A stretch of DNA of 14,580 nucleotides. Origin: Deltaproteobacteria bacterium. Its GTDB lineage: Bacteria; Desulfobacterota; Desulfobulbia; Desulfobulbales; UBA5123. The stretch is taken from NCBI GenBank assembly GCA_021788685.1, contig JAJYKH010000028.1, positions 1-14,580 on the forward strand. Direction: 5' to 3'. The translations under genes were made by a program, and so were the position numbers. The notes below the pieces were generated by a model. The model was not told where the DNA came from. It did not search any database and worked only from the letters and a program-made list of their open reading frames with translations. Below are positions 6,391 to 13,439 of the stretch, piece by piece (the stretch's first letter is position 1; every line of letters begins with the position of its first letter).

Positions 6391-9266
6391 GTTTTCTCGA
6401 TCCTCCGCAAATAGGTCACCGCCGGCTTGGTGTTGAGCTTTTCGAGCACGTGGTAGCGCCTGGGGTCCTGTCTGGTCAGCCGGGTCACCTCGGCCTTCGG
6501 GTCGAGCAGGTCGCCGAAGGTGTAAACCTTGGCCGGGCAGGACTGGACGCAGGCGGGCTGGATCTCGCCGTCCCGGATGGGGCGGTCTTCCCGCAGAGCC
6601 TGGTATTCGGCCTGGCGGATGCGTTGAACGCAGAAGGTGCATTTTTCCATGACCCCCCGGCAGCGGACGGTCACCTCCGGATTGAGCTGCCACTGGAGGG
6701 GCTCCCGCCAGAGGGTGTTCAGCCAGTTGAAGCGCCGCACCTTATAGGGGCAGTTGTTGTTGCAGTAGCGGGTGCCGATGCAGCGGTTGTAGATCTGGGC
6801 GTTCAGCCCCTCCTCGGTGTGGACCGCGGCGAACACCGGGCAGACCGGCTCGCAGGGGGCGGCATCGCAGTGCTGGCAGAGCATGGGCAGCCAGCCGATC
6901 TTCCGGGGCCGCTCCTCGTGCTCATAGGGCACTACCCTGAGCCAGGCCAGCTCCCTCCCCTTTTCGAGCTGCTCCCGGCCCATGACCGGGATGTTGTTCT
7001 CGGCATAGCAGGCCACGGCGCAGGCGCCGCAGCCGATGCAGCGCTGGAGGTCCACCACCATGGCCCAGCGGTGCTTCTTGTACTCGTGCGGAGGGTAGAG
7101 GTCGCGGTCCTTCCTGTACCCTTCGGGGAGGGGCAGGATAAGCTTGTCGCCCCCGGGCTTGGCCCGGTTCGCCGTCGCGAGGCCTTCCCACTGCAGCAGG
7201 TTCCGCCCGTGCTGGTTGCTGGTCGCGGCGGCCCGGACCACCTGCCCGTGCTCGCCGGTTTTGCGGACGCTCACCCGGGCGAAGCAGGACTCCTGTCCCG
7301 GGGCGAGCAGTTGGAAGGGGTTGGCGCCCACGCCCGCCGCGGTCCTGCCCAGCTGCCAGTGGCCCTGGCCGAAGGGGATGGCCGCCGTCCCCTCGACCAC
7401 GTCGTCCGTGACCCGGGCCGGCGCCCGGATGGCCCCGGCCGGGCTCTTCAGCTCGAGCACGTCGCCATTCTCGATGCCCAGCTTCCCGGCGGTCCGCGGA
7501 TGGAGATCGATCCAGCTGCCCCAGACCAGGTAGCTCACCGGCTCCGGGTTTTCCTGGAGCCAGCCCCGGTTGGCCACCCGGCCGTCGAAGAGCATGATGT
7601 GGGGCCAGGCCCAGAGCTCGATCGCCTCCCGGGGCCAGGAGGGCGCCAGGGGCTCCGTGAAGGGATTTTTTGCCGCCACCGGGGGCGGCGGCCCTCCCTT
7701 TCCGGTTGGCTCCTTCCAGAAGCCTCCCCGCTGCAGCGCCTGCCGCCAGAACGGCTCGAAACCGCCGGCCGGCTTTGCCTGACGGTGGACATCCCGCCAG
7801 CGCTCCTGCACCCACTCTCCAAAATCAGCAGGCTGGCGGCCATTCCGGGAAATCGGCTTTCCCGCCGCCCGGGCGAGGGCGAGCAGGAGGTCGCCAGCGG
7901 ACCGGGTGTCGTAAAGCGGCGCCATCGCGGGCTGCAGGAGGTTGTGGACGAAGGGATACGGGTCGTAGTCGCCCCAGCTTTCGTACGGGGAATGGAGGGG
8001 AAGCACCCAGTCGGCCAGCACCGCGGTCTCGTTGAACATCGTGCCGGCAAACAGGATCGTTCCGGCCCGGGCCAGACGCTCCGCCGTTTCGGGCCGGCTG
8101 AAGACCGGATTGGCCTCCAGGATGAGGAGCACGTCCCGGGGACCCAGGGAATCGAGGAAGCGGTCCAGCTCGTCGCGGGTGGCGGTGTGCGACAGGGCGT
8201 GGGGGTGCGAGAAATCCACGGTTTTCCCCAGGCGCCCGGCGGCGGCGTTGAGCAGGGCCGCGGCTGCGGCCAGGTTCCGGGCGGACGGGCCGGACCCGCC
8301 CGTCGGACCGGCCAGGGCCACGCTCGCCTTGGCCTGGGAAAAGGCCCGGGCAGCCTCCTTCACCTTTGCCTCGGGCACCGCTTGATAGAGGGGGCGCAGG
8401 TCGATCTTTTGCAGGACCCCGTCGAGGAATCCGAGGTCGTGCTTCGTCCAGCCCTCCTCGCGCATGGCCATGAGCATGGCCACGGCGAAGGGAGTTTCCA
8501 GCCCGGGCGCCACCTGGAAGAATTCGTCCGCGTTGGCGGCGGTCATGGAGAGCCGCGGCCCGACATAGGTGAAATCGCCGACCCGGCCGTCCCGGTAGGC
8601 GTGCATGTCGGAGAACTGCGAGGCGAGCTCCACGTTGGACACCCAGCCCTCCAGGAAATCCGCCCCGAAGCTGATGATGGAGTCGCATCCCCGGAGATCG
8701 TACCGGGGGATGACCGGCTTGCCGAGCACCGCCTGGTGGGCCTGGCGCAGCGGCTCGTAATCGAACGGCTCGTAGAAGAGCAGCCGGCCGGAGCCGAACG
8801 CGCCGGCGAATTCCTGGAGCAGCTCGGCCAGGCTGCCGGTTTCGAGCTGGCTGATGACCGCCACCCGGCCCCCGGGCGCGCCGAGGAGGCGGGCGATCCC
8901 CCCGAGGGCCTGGCTCCATGGAACGGGTGCCCCCTGCCCGCGGTTTTTCCGGAACAGGGCCCGGGTGAGGCGGTCCGGGTCGTACAGCCCCTGGAGCGCC
9001 GATTGCCCCCGGGGGCAGAGCCCGCCCCGGCTCACCGGATGGTCCGGAATCCCCTCCGCCTTGGTCACCCGGCCGTCCCGGTGGCGCAGGAGCATGCCGC
9101 AGCCCGCCGGGCACTCCCGGCAGCCGGTGGCGAAGATGGCCCACTCGCCCGGCTCGATGTTCTCGGGCGGGATCACGTACGGGATCAGCTTTTCATAGGA
9201 TTTGCCGCCGAAGTTGGCGGCCGCGGCGGCAAATCCCAGGAAAGCGCGCCGGGAAATCCGGGCCAT
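6372..9266 (-). CDS. actB: Alternative complex III ActB: MopB-like domain fused to a ferredoxin-type iron-sulphur domain
   Basis: Large periplasm-facing electron-transfer subunit of ACIII, 964 residues. It begins with a twin-arginine motif (ISRRAFLGF, 4-12), as expected for Tat export of a folded cofactor protein. Residues about 40-640 are MopB (molybdopterin oxidoreductase)-like, the B1 part, which in characterised ACIII carries no molybdenum. Here it has C49-x2-C52-x3-C56-x27-C84, a typical [4Fe-4S] motif. The B2 part (about 732-940) has four cysteine groups: C743/746/749/753; C797/800/805/809; C829-IGTRY-C835-NNN-C839, where Thr832 replaces a Cys and so suggests [3Fe-4S]; and C869/876/879 with C906/910. 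The CIGTRYCNNNCPYKVRRFN stretch is highly typical of ActB. An AGGAG site sits 4-5 nt before the ATG. It is the first gene of the operon. The last residues and stop are encoded by a repeat arm. PsrA- or Qrc-type enzymes are disfavoured by the domain fusion and neighbours. Confidence 0.92.
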   Translation of the reverse strand: MARISRRAFLGFAAAAANFGGKSYEKLIPYVIPPENIEPGEWAIFATGCRECPAGCGMLLRHRDGRVTKAEGIPDHPVSRGGLCPRGQSALQGLYDPDRLTRALFRKNRGQGAPVPWSQALGGIARLLGAPGGRVAVISQLETGSLAELLQEFAGAFGSGRLLFYEPFDYEPLRQAHQAVLGKPVIPRYDLRGCDSIISFGADFLEGWVSNVELASQFSDMHAYRDGRVGDFTYVGPRLSMTAANADEFFQVAPGLETPFAVAMLMAMREEGWTKHDLGFLDGVLQKIDLRPLYQAVPEAKVKEAARAFSQAKASVALAGPTGGSGPSARNLAAAAALLNAAAGRLGKTVDFSHPHALSHTATRDELDRFLDSLGPRDVLLILEANPVFSRPETAERLARAGTILFAGTMFNETAVLADWVLPLHSPYESWGDYDPYPFVHNLLQPAMAPLYDTRSAGDLLLALARAAGKPISRNGRQPADFGEWVQERWRDVHRQAKPAGGFEPFWRQALQRGGFWKEPTGKGGPPPPVAAKNPFTEPLAPSWPREAIELWAWPHIMLFDGRVANRGWLQENPEPVSYLVWGSWIDLHPRTAGKLGIENGDVLELKSPAGAIRAPARVTDDVVEGTAAIPFGQGHWQLGRTAAGVGANPFQLLAPGQESCFARVSVRKTGEHGQVVRAAATSNQHGRNLLQWEGLATANRAKPGGDKLILPLPEGYRKDRDLYPPHEYKKHRWAMVVDLQRCIGCGACAVACYAENNIPVMGREQLEKGRELAWLRVVPYEHEERPRKIGWLPMLCQHCDAAPCEPVCPVFAAVHTEEGLNAQIYNRCIGTRYCNNNCPYKVRRFNWLNTLWREPLQWQLNPEVTVRCRGVMEKCTFCVQRIRQAEYQALREDRPIRDGEIQPACVQSCPAKVYTFGDLLDPKAEVTRLTRQDPRRYHVLEKLNTKPAVTYLRRIEKTVGGKG

Positions 9267-9330
9267 GCGGCTCCTTGGGCTTGGCTGGAGATGAATTTCA
9301 GGGAAGCGCGGGCAAAAAAGAATCTATTCT

Positions 9331-9360
9331 ATGCTAGGCTTTCGGAAAGAAGGGTGTCAA
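9331..9360 (-). promoter_or_regulatory. Candidate sigma70 promoter of the act-cco operon
   Basis: On the minus strand there is a perfect -35 hexamer TTGACA (9360-9355). An 18-bp spacer separates it from TAGCAT (9336-9331), which matches four of six -10 positions. Transcription would begin near 9324 and leave a leader of roughly 58 nt before actB. It lies in one of the few AT-rich stretches nearby and points at the first operon gene. Confidence 0.5.
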
Positions 9361-9566
9361 GGCGCTGGTCAAGGGAGGACGGCGGCTCGTTTTCTTCTCA
9401 TCAGGTTTGTTAGGCGAGCGGGAGGAGCGGGGCAAGAGCATCAACCCGTGGGCCGCCGAGGCCAGGGACCGGGTGGTGCGCCGATTGAGGGGGGGGAAGG
9501 CTGGTTTTAGCCAGCGTCCCGGCCTTTCATGCATGCCAAGCACCGGAAGCAAGGCATGCGGCTTTC
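9361..9566. other. Intergenic region between the znu operon and the act operon, with two inverted repeats
   Basis: No gene is supported here. Two short inverted repeats lie just past the stop of the last znu permease. One is GCATGCC (9531-9537) with GGCATGC (9553-9559), loop 15. The other is GCTGG (9500-9504) with CCAGC (9511-9515), loop 6. Read from the minus strand they come 8 and 52 nt after the stop. They could slow or end transcription of the znu operon, but neither has a downstream T-run, so a standard intrinsic terminator is not shown. Confidence 0.4.
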
Positions 9567-10418
9567 CTATGGATTCATCGGGAGGCCGCATCTTCGGGGC
9601 TTGAGAGGGGGCGCGTGCGGACGGATGAGGTGGCATGAGCCCACCACGGCGAAATACGTGGCCGCGGCGAGGACCGAGATATAAAAGCTCACCGGAAACC
9701 GGGTGGCGAGCGCCAGCAGCAGGCCGCACCAGACGAAACCGATTCCCAGCGCCACCGAGAGGATGATCGCGGAAAAGGGTTTTTGCGTGAGGTGCTGGGC
9801 GATAGCGGCAGGAGCGACGATGAGAGCGAAAACGAGCAGAATGCCCACCACCTGAATGGCTTCCGAGACGGTGATCGCCAGAAGGGACATGAACAGCGTC
9901 GAAAGCCATTTGATCCGCACGCCGCGGGCCTCCGCGACCTCGGGGTCGATCGAGGCGAAAAGGAGCGGCCGGAACATCACGGCAAGCGCCACCAGCGTCG
10001 CCAGCCCAAGGGCGGCAGTCAAGGCGATGTCGGCCCGGGTGACGCTGAGAATGGAGCCGAAGAGCACGCCCACCGTTTCGGTGGCCGAGCTGGTATAGAG
10101 CCGGAGAAAAAGCACGCCAAGGCCGAGCGCGAAGGCCAGGGTGATGCCGATTTCGATGTCGCGGCCCTTGATGCGCTTGCCGAGCGCGCCGATCCCGATC
10201 CCGGCCGCGACCGTGAATCCGGACGTGCACACGAGCGGGCTTACGCCCAAAATGGCCGCGAGCGTCGCGCCGGCAAAACCGATATGCGAGAGGGCGTGCG
10301 CCGCGAAGGCCTCCGCCCGGAGCACCACGAAATATCCCATGATCGCCGAAACGGCGGCAATCAGCGTGCCGGCGAGGAAGGCGTTTTCCACGAAGGGCTG
10401 CTTGAGGAGGAAAATCAT
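9567..10418 (-). CDS. znuB: Zinc/manganese ABC transporter permease (ZnuB-like, second copy)
   Basis: Inner-membrane permease of the ABC-3 family (ZnuB/TroC/TroD/MntB type), 283 residues with about eight hydrophobic segments. It begins with the family pattern QPFVENAFLAGTLIA and contains AHALSHIGFAG (about 40-50) and RPLLFASIDPEVAEARGV (about 150-167), where permeases of this family contact the ATPase. It overlaps the upstream permease gene by ATGA, which fixes its start and implies coupled translation. It is clearly a paralogue of that neighbour, with the same N-terminal pattern and the same SIDPEVAEARGV stretch, but the two differ widely elsewhere. It is the last gene of the operon. The metal is probably zinc from context; manganese is possible. 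Confidence 0.9.
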   Translation of the reverse strand: MIFLLKQPFVENAFLAGTLIAAVSAIMGYFVVLRAEAFAAHALSHIGFAGATLAAILGVSPLVCTSGFTVAAGIGIGALGKRIKGRDIEIGITLAFALGLGVLFLRLYTSSATETVGVLFGSILSVTRADIALTAALGLATLVALAVMFRPLLFASIDPEVAEARGVRIKWLSTLFMSLLAITVSEAIQVVGILLVFALIVAPAAIAQHLTQKPFSAIILSVALGIGFVWCGLLLALATRFPVSFYISVLAAATYFAVVGSCHLIRPHAPPLKPRRCGLPMNP

Positions 10419-11233
10419 GATGATCGGAAATTACCGGCGGCGGGTTGAAGCAGCCGGACCGCCGCATAGGAGATGAACGAGATCGTGGCGATGTAGAAGC
10501 TCACCGGCCAGGTGCTGGTTGCGGCAAGAAAAATGCCCAGCCAGGTGTATGCCAGGGCCAGGGCGACGGAGAGGATGATCGCCGTGCCGGGCCGGCGGGC
10601 CAGGCGCATGGCGGTCGCCGTCGGTCCTACCAGGAGCGTGAAAATAAGAAGGATGCCTACGACCACCGCCGACATCGAAACGGCGACGGCGACGAGCACC
10701 AGAAACAGGACGCCGAGGAGACGGACCGGCACGCCGCGCGCCTCCGCGACCTCGGGGTCGATGGAGGCGAAAAGAAGCGGCCGGGAGATGGCGGCCAGGG
10801 CGGCAAAGGCCGCGATGCCGAATGCGGCCGTAACCAGGACGTCGGTCCTCGATATGCCGAGGATGGTCCCGAAAAGGATACTGTAGGCGCGCTCGGCGTA
10901 GCCCCGGTAAAGGGTTATGAAGAGGGCGCCCAGCCCCAGCATGAGCATCATGATGATGCCGATGTTCATGTCCTCTTCGCGGAAATTTTTCCCGGAGAGC
11001 CCGATGGCGATGCTGGCGGCTATCGTGAAGAAGAACAGGCCGAAGATCGGATCGATCCCCAGGACCAGCGCGCCCGCGGCCCCGGCAAAGCCGATGTGCG
11101 AAAGGGCGTGGCCGGCGAAGACAAGCCCGCGCGTGGCCAGGAAGTAGCCGATAACCCCCGCGACGACGGCGACGATCGACCCGGCAAGGAATGCATTTTG
11201 GATAAAAGGATACCGGAAGATGGAGAGGTCCAT
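10415..11233 (-). CDS. znuB: Zinc/manganese ABC transporter permease (ZnuB-like, first copy)
   Basis: Membrane permease of the ABC-3 family, 272 residues with about eight hydrophobic segments. The start reads MDLSIFRYPFIQNAFLAG, the usual opening of ZnuB-type permeases. GHALSHIGFAG and RPLLFASIDPEVAEARGV repeat the two strongest motifs of the following gene. No clear Shine-Dalgarno sequence precedes the ATG. The start is kept because the N-terminus matches the family and the gene lies only 27 bp after the ATPase gene. Its 3' end overlaps the second permease by 4 nt. With two unlike permeases and one ATPase, the channel could be a heterodimer, as in TroABCD-type systems that also have two permease genes. 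Alternatively, two homodimers may share the ATPase. Confidence 0.9.
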   Translation of the reverse strand: MDLSIFRYPFIQNAFLAGSIVAVVAGVIGYFLATRGLVFAGHALSHIGFAGAAGALVLGIDPIFGLFFFTIAASIAIGLSGKNFREEDMNIGIIMMLMLGLGALFITLYRGYAERAYSILFGTILGISRTDVLVTAAFGIAAFAALAAISRPLLFASIDPEVAEARGVPVRLLGVLFLVLVAVAVSMSAVVVGILLIFTLLVGPTATAMRLARRPGTAIILSVALALAYTWLGIFLAATSTWPVSFYIATISFISYAAVRLLQPAAGNFRSS

Positions 11234-11260
11234 GAGTGACGGAATCGAGCCGCTGCTGTT

Positions 11261-12034
11261 TTATGTATCCGCTCCAACGACGAAAATCCTGCCGCCCGAG
11301 CGGACGACCTCGACCTTTGAATGGTAGAGCTGCGAAAGGGTCTCGCTCGTGATAACCTCCTCGGGCGAGCCCAGGACGCCGTGCTTGCTCGCCAGATAGA
11401 GCACGCGGTCAACGACAGACGCCAGGGGATTGAAGTCGTGCGAGATGAGCATGACCGTTACCCGCCGCTCCCGGCAGATCGAGGCTAACAGGGCGATGAT
11501 CTCCCGGGCGTGGCTGATGTCGAGGCTCGACAGCGGCTCGTCCAACATCAGGATCCTGGGATTGGTGATGAGCGCCTGCGCGATGAACATCTGCTGCTGC
11601 TCGCCGCCCGAAAGGCGGCCGACCGGCGCGTCCGCCAGATGGCAGACCCCGACCTCGTCCAGGACCTTTTCGATGGCGGCGTCGCGCTTGCGGCTGGCGA
11701 AGCCGATGCCCCATTTATGGCCGTCGAGCCCGAAACCGACCACGTCGCGCGCGCGCAAGGCCAGATCGGTCTCCAGGACCCGGTGCTGGGGGGCATAGCC
11801 GATTTCGCTCGCGCCGCGCCGCGGCGGTTTGCCCAGCACCGCGACTTTTCCGCGCAGGGGTGCGATCAGCCCGAGGATCACCTTGAACAGCGTCGTTTTG
11901 CCGGCCCCGTTGGGGCCGAGCACGGCCACGAGCTCCCCCTGCTGCACCTCGAAGCTGACATCTTCCAGGACCGTCCGGCCGTCCACCCGGACGGCGAGAT
12001 TTTCAGCCGCTATGGCCGCTGGCGCGCTGCCCAT
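11261..12034 (-). CDS. znuC: Zinc/manganese ABC transporter ATP-binding protein (ZnuC-like)
   Basis: Cytoplasmic ATPase that powers metal import through the two downstream permeases. All ABC motifs are intact in 257 residues: Walker A GPNGAGKTT (40-48), Q-loop Gln83 in YAPQ, signature LSGGEQQQ (141-148), Walker B ILMLDEP (161-167), D-loop SSLD (169-172), and the switch His199 in LISHD. The C-terminal extension is short. The gene starts 2 bp after the znuA stop and only a weak GAAG precedes the ATG, so translation probably depends on ribosomes arriving from znuA. The motifs alone would fit many ABC ATPases. Assignment to the metal family rests on the adjacent ZnuA- and ZnuB-like genes. Confidence 0.92.
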   Translation of the reverse strand: MGSAPAAIAAENLAVRVDGRTVLEDVSFEVQQGELVAVLGPNGAGKTTLFKVILGLIAPLRGKVAVLGKPPRRGASEIGYAPQHRVLETDLALRARDVVGFGLDGHKWGIGFASRKRDAAIEKVLDEVGVCHLADAPVGRLSGGEQQQMFIAQALITNPRILMLDEPLSSLDISHAREIIALLASICRERRVTVMLISHDFNPLASVVDRVLYLASKHGVLGSPEEVITSETLSQLYHSKVEVVRSGGRIFVVGADT

Positions 12035-12036
12035 CT

Positions 12037-12960
12037 TCAGTGCCCGCTGGCGGCCGCGAGCGCCTTCTCGATCGCGTTCAGCTCGCCAATCATCCAGGAT
12101 TGATAGGTCTTTCCGGCCGGCATCGTCTCGGTAACGGGCACCTCGGGAATACCGCGCGCCTTGGCGGCGGCAAGCAGGTTGGCCGTTATCGGCGTCACCG
12201 TCTGGCGGTTGTAGATCAAGATCCTGATTGCTTTCCTGACGATTTGATCGTTGGCGGCGGCCACGTCCGCGGCCGCCGGCTCATTGCCCTCCGCAATCGC
12301 CCTCTCGAAAGCAAGGGGCGTGAGGACCCGGAGCCCCATCGACCTGGTCTGATAAAGGTAGACCGTCTCGGTGAGACCGACCGGGGTTCCCGCGTATCGG
12401 GATCGAATCTCGTCTATTTTCGCCCGGATGGGCGCCAGGGAGCCGTTGAACCTGGCGAGATTGCCCCGGAAAGCCTCCCCGCCGGCCGGGTCTTTCTTTT
12501 CAAGCGCGCTGGCGATCGCACGGGACACCGCCTCGATATTTTCGATTCCATACCAGACATGCGGGTTGCCCGGAAGCGGCTCGGGTGCGATTTTTCCGGC
12601 TGTTATGACGATCCGGTCCGGATTGGGCGAGGCCGAGAGCAGCTTGTCCATCCACGTGTCGTAGGCGAGCCCGTTCTCGATGACGATGTCGGCCTTGGCG
12701 ACCGCGATGCCGTCCTGCACGGTTGATTCGTATTCGTGCGGGTCGATGTTGGGATTGGAGATGAGGCTTTTGACGGTTGCAGCGCCGCCGGCCAACTGCC
12801 GCGCGATGTCGCCGTAAAAATTCTCGGCGGCGACCACCCGGATGCCGATGGCGGGCGGGGTGTTTGTCTTCACCGCTTTCTGCGGGCCGCCCGAACGGAC
12901 GATGAGATAGATGCCGACCGCCGCCACGGCGGCCGCTAGGGCGATGATGAGCTTTTTCAT
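12037..12960 (-). CDS. znuA: Periplasmic metal-binding protein of a Zn/Mn ABC transporter (ZnuA-like, cluster A-I)
   Basis: Binds Zn2+ or Mn2+ in the periplasm and delivers it to the permeases. The 307 residues open with MKKLIIALAAAVAAVGIYLIV, a signal peptide or uncleaved anchor with no lipobox Cys. The start at 12960 is preferred over one 48 nt upstream because it places this signal at the N-terminus, although no strong ribosome site is seen. Metal-site candidates are H75 (DPHEYE), H134 (NPHVWY), E198 (LTETVY) and E279 (TETMP). Most zinc-type relatives have a His where E198 stands. The His-rich loop of Enterobacteria-type ZnuA is missing. The stretch NRQTVTPIT through TETMPAGKTYQSWM (about 251-290) resembles a known branch of metal-binding proteins, with similar members in actinobacteria and Burkholderia by memory. 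It lies 17 bp after the Fur-family regulator gene. Specificity is inferred only from context. Confidence 0.88.
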   Translation of the reverse strand: MKKLIIALAAAVAAVGIYLIVRSGGPQKAVKTNTPPAIGIRVVAAENFYGDIARQLAGGAATVKSLISNPNIDPHEYESTVQDGIAVAKADIVIENGLAYDTWMDKLLSASPNPDRIVITAGKIAPEPLPGNPHVWYGIENIEAVSRAIASALEKKDPAGGEAFRGNLARFNGSLAPIRAKIDEIRSRYAGTPVGLTETVYLYQTRSMGLRVLTPLAFERAIAEGNEPAAADVAAANDQIVRKAIRILIYNRQTVTPITANLLAAAKARGIPEVPVTETMPAGKTYQSWMIGELNAIEKALAAASGH

Positions 12961-12977
12961 GAAGGTGGCGCCCTTGC

Positions 12978-13430
12978 CTATTTCTTCCCTTCCGTGCAGT
13001 CGGGGCAAAGCCCCTCGATGAGCACCTTTTGCCTTTCCGCGACGAAACCCTTTCCGAGCGTGCCCTGGGAATGGACCTTAAAGTCCTCAAGGCAGGCCGT
13101 CATGCCGCAACTGCGGCACGAAAAGTGCGGATGGCAGCTTCGACCGCTGCACCGGTCCGGAAGCTCATACACCCGGTGCCTGCCGTCCACATAGGCCATG
13201 TGGATGACGCCCGCGGCGGTGAAGGCGTTCAGGATGCGGTAAACGCTGGCCCTGTCCAGCTTCAGCCGGAGCATTTCCATGATCTGTCTTTGGGCCAGGG
13301 GCTTGCCGGTCTCGAAGAAGAGCGCGAGCACCTCCGCCCGGCCCTTTGTCGCCCTGAGCCCGTTTTCCCTCAAAAGGCCCGAGATGCGCCGAGCCGACGC
13401 CATGCAAGATTTTTGGCTTTGATGCGACAT
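12978..13430 (-). CDS. Fur-family metal-responsive repressor, probably Zur
   Basis: Small dimeric DNA-binding repressor, 150 residues. The N-terminal winged-helix domain includes LRATKGRAEVLALFF (25-39) and the recognition region RASVYRILNAFTAAG (60-74), typical of Fur proteins. The C-terminal domain has HPHF (100-103) and two CxxC pairs for a structural zinc: C105/C108 (CRSC) and C142/C145 (CPDC). His85, Cys94, His100 and His102 are candidates for the sensing site. The ATG at 13430 is chosen because AGGA lies 7 nt upstream. A TTG two codons earlier fits less well. It heads the metal-uptake operon, which suggests that with bound metal it represses its own promoter and the transporter. Zur is the likeliest type given the transporter; a manganese-type regulator (Mur) or PerR cannot be excluded. 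Confidence 0.88.
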   Translation of the reverse strand: MSHQSQKSCMASARRISGLLRENGLRATKGRAEVLALFFETGKPLAQRQIMEMLRLKLDRASVYRILNAFTAAGVIHMAYVDGRHRVYELPDRCSGRSCHPHFSCRSCGMTACLEDFKVHSQGTLGKGFVAERQKVLIEGLCPDCTEGKK

Positions 13431-13439
13431 CAACAATTC

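Noticed and set aside
2388..9266. Polysulfide reductase or Qrc-type complex instead of ACIII
   Set aside because: ActF, a DUF3341 (ActD) domain, the B1-B2 fusion with the GTRYC motif and a pentahaem ActA together are specific to ACIII. Psr and Qrc lack ActD and ActF.
6180..9413. Very long plus-strand open frame (over 1000 codons) opposite actB
   Set aside because: It mirrors actB codons, is low in recognisable motifs and rich in G, R, P, H and E as expected of an antisense frame in GC-rich DNA. ActB has full domain support.
9407..9604. Small plus-strand frame (65 codons) in the znu-act gap
   Set aside because: It begins at TTG with no clear ribosome site, runs into the end of a real minus-strand gene and has no recognisable motif.
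12037..13008. Start of the metal-binding protein 16 codons upstream
   Set aside because: It would overlap the regulator gene by about 30 nt and push the hydrophobic signal inward behind a charged stretch. The MKKLII start at 12960 is typical.
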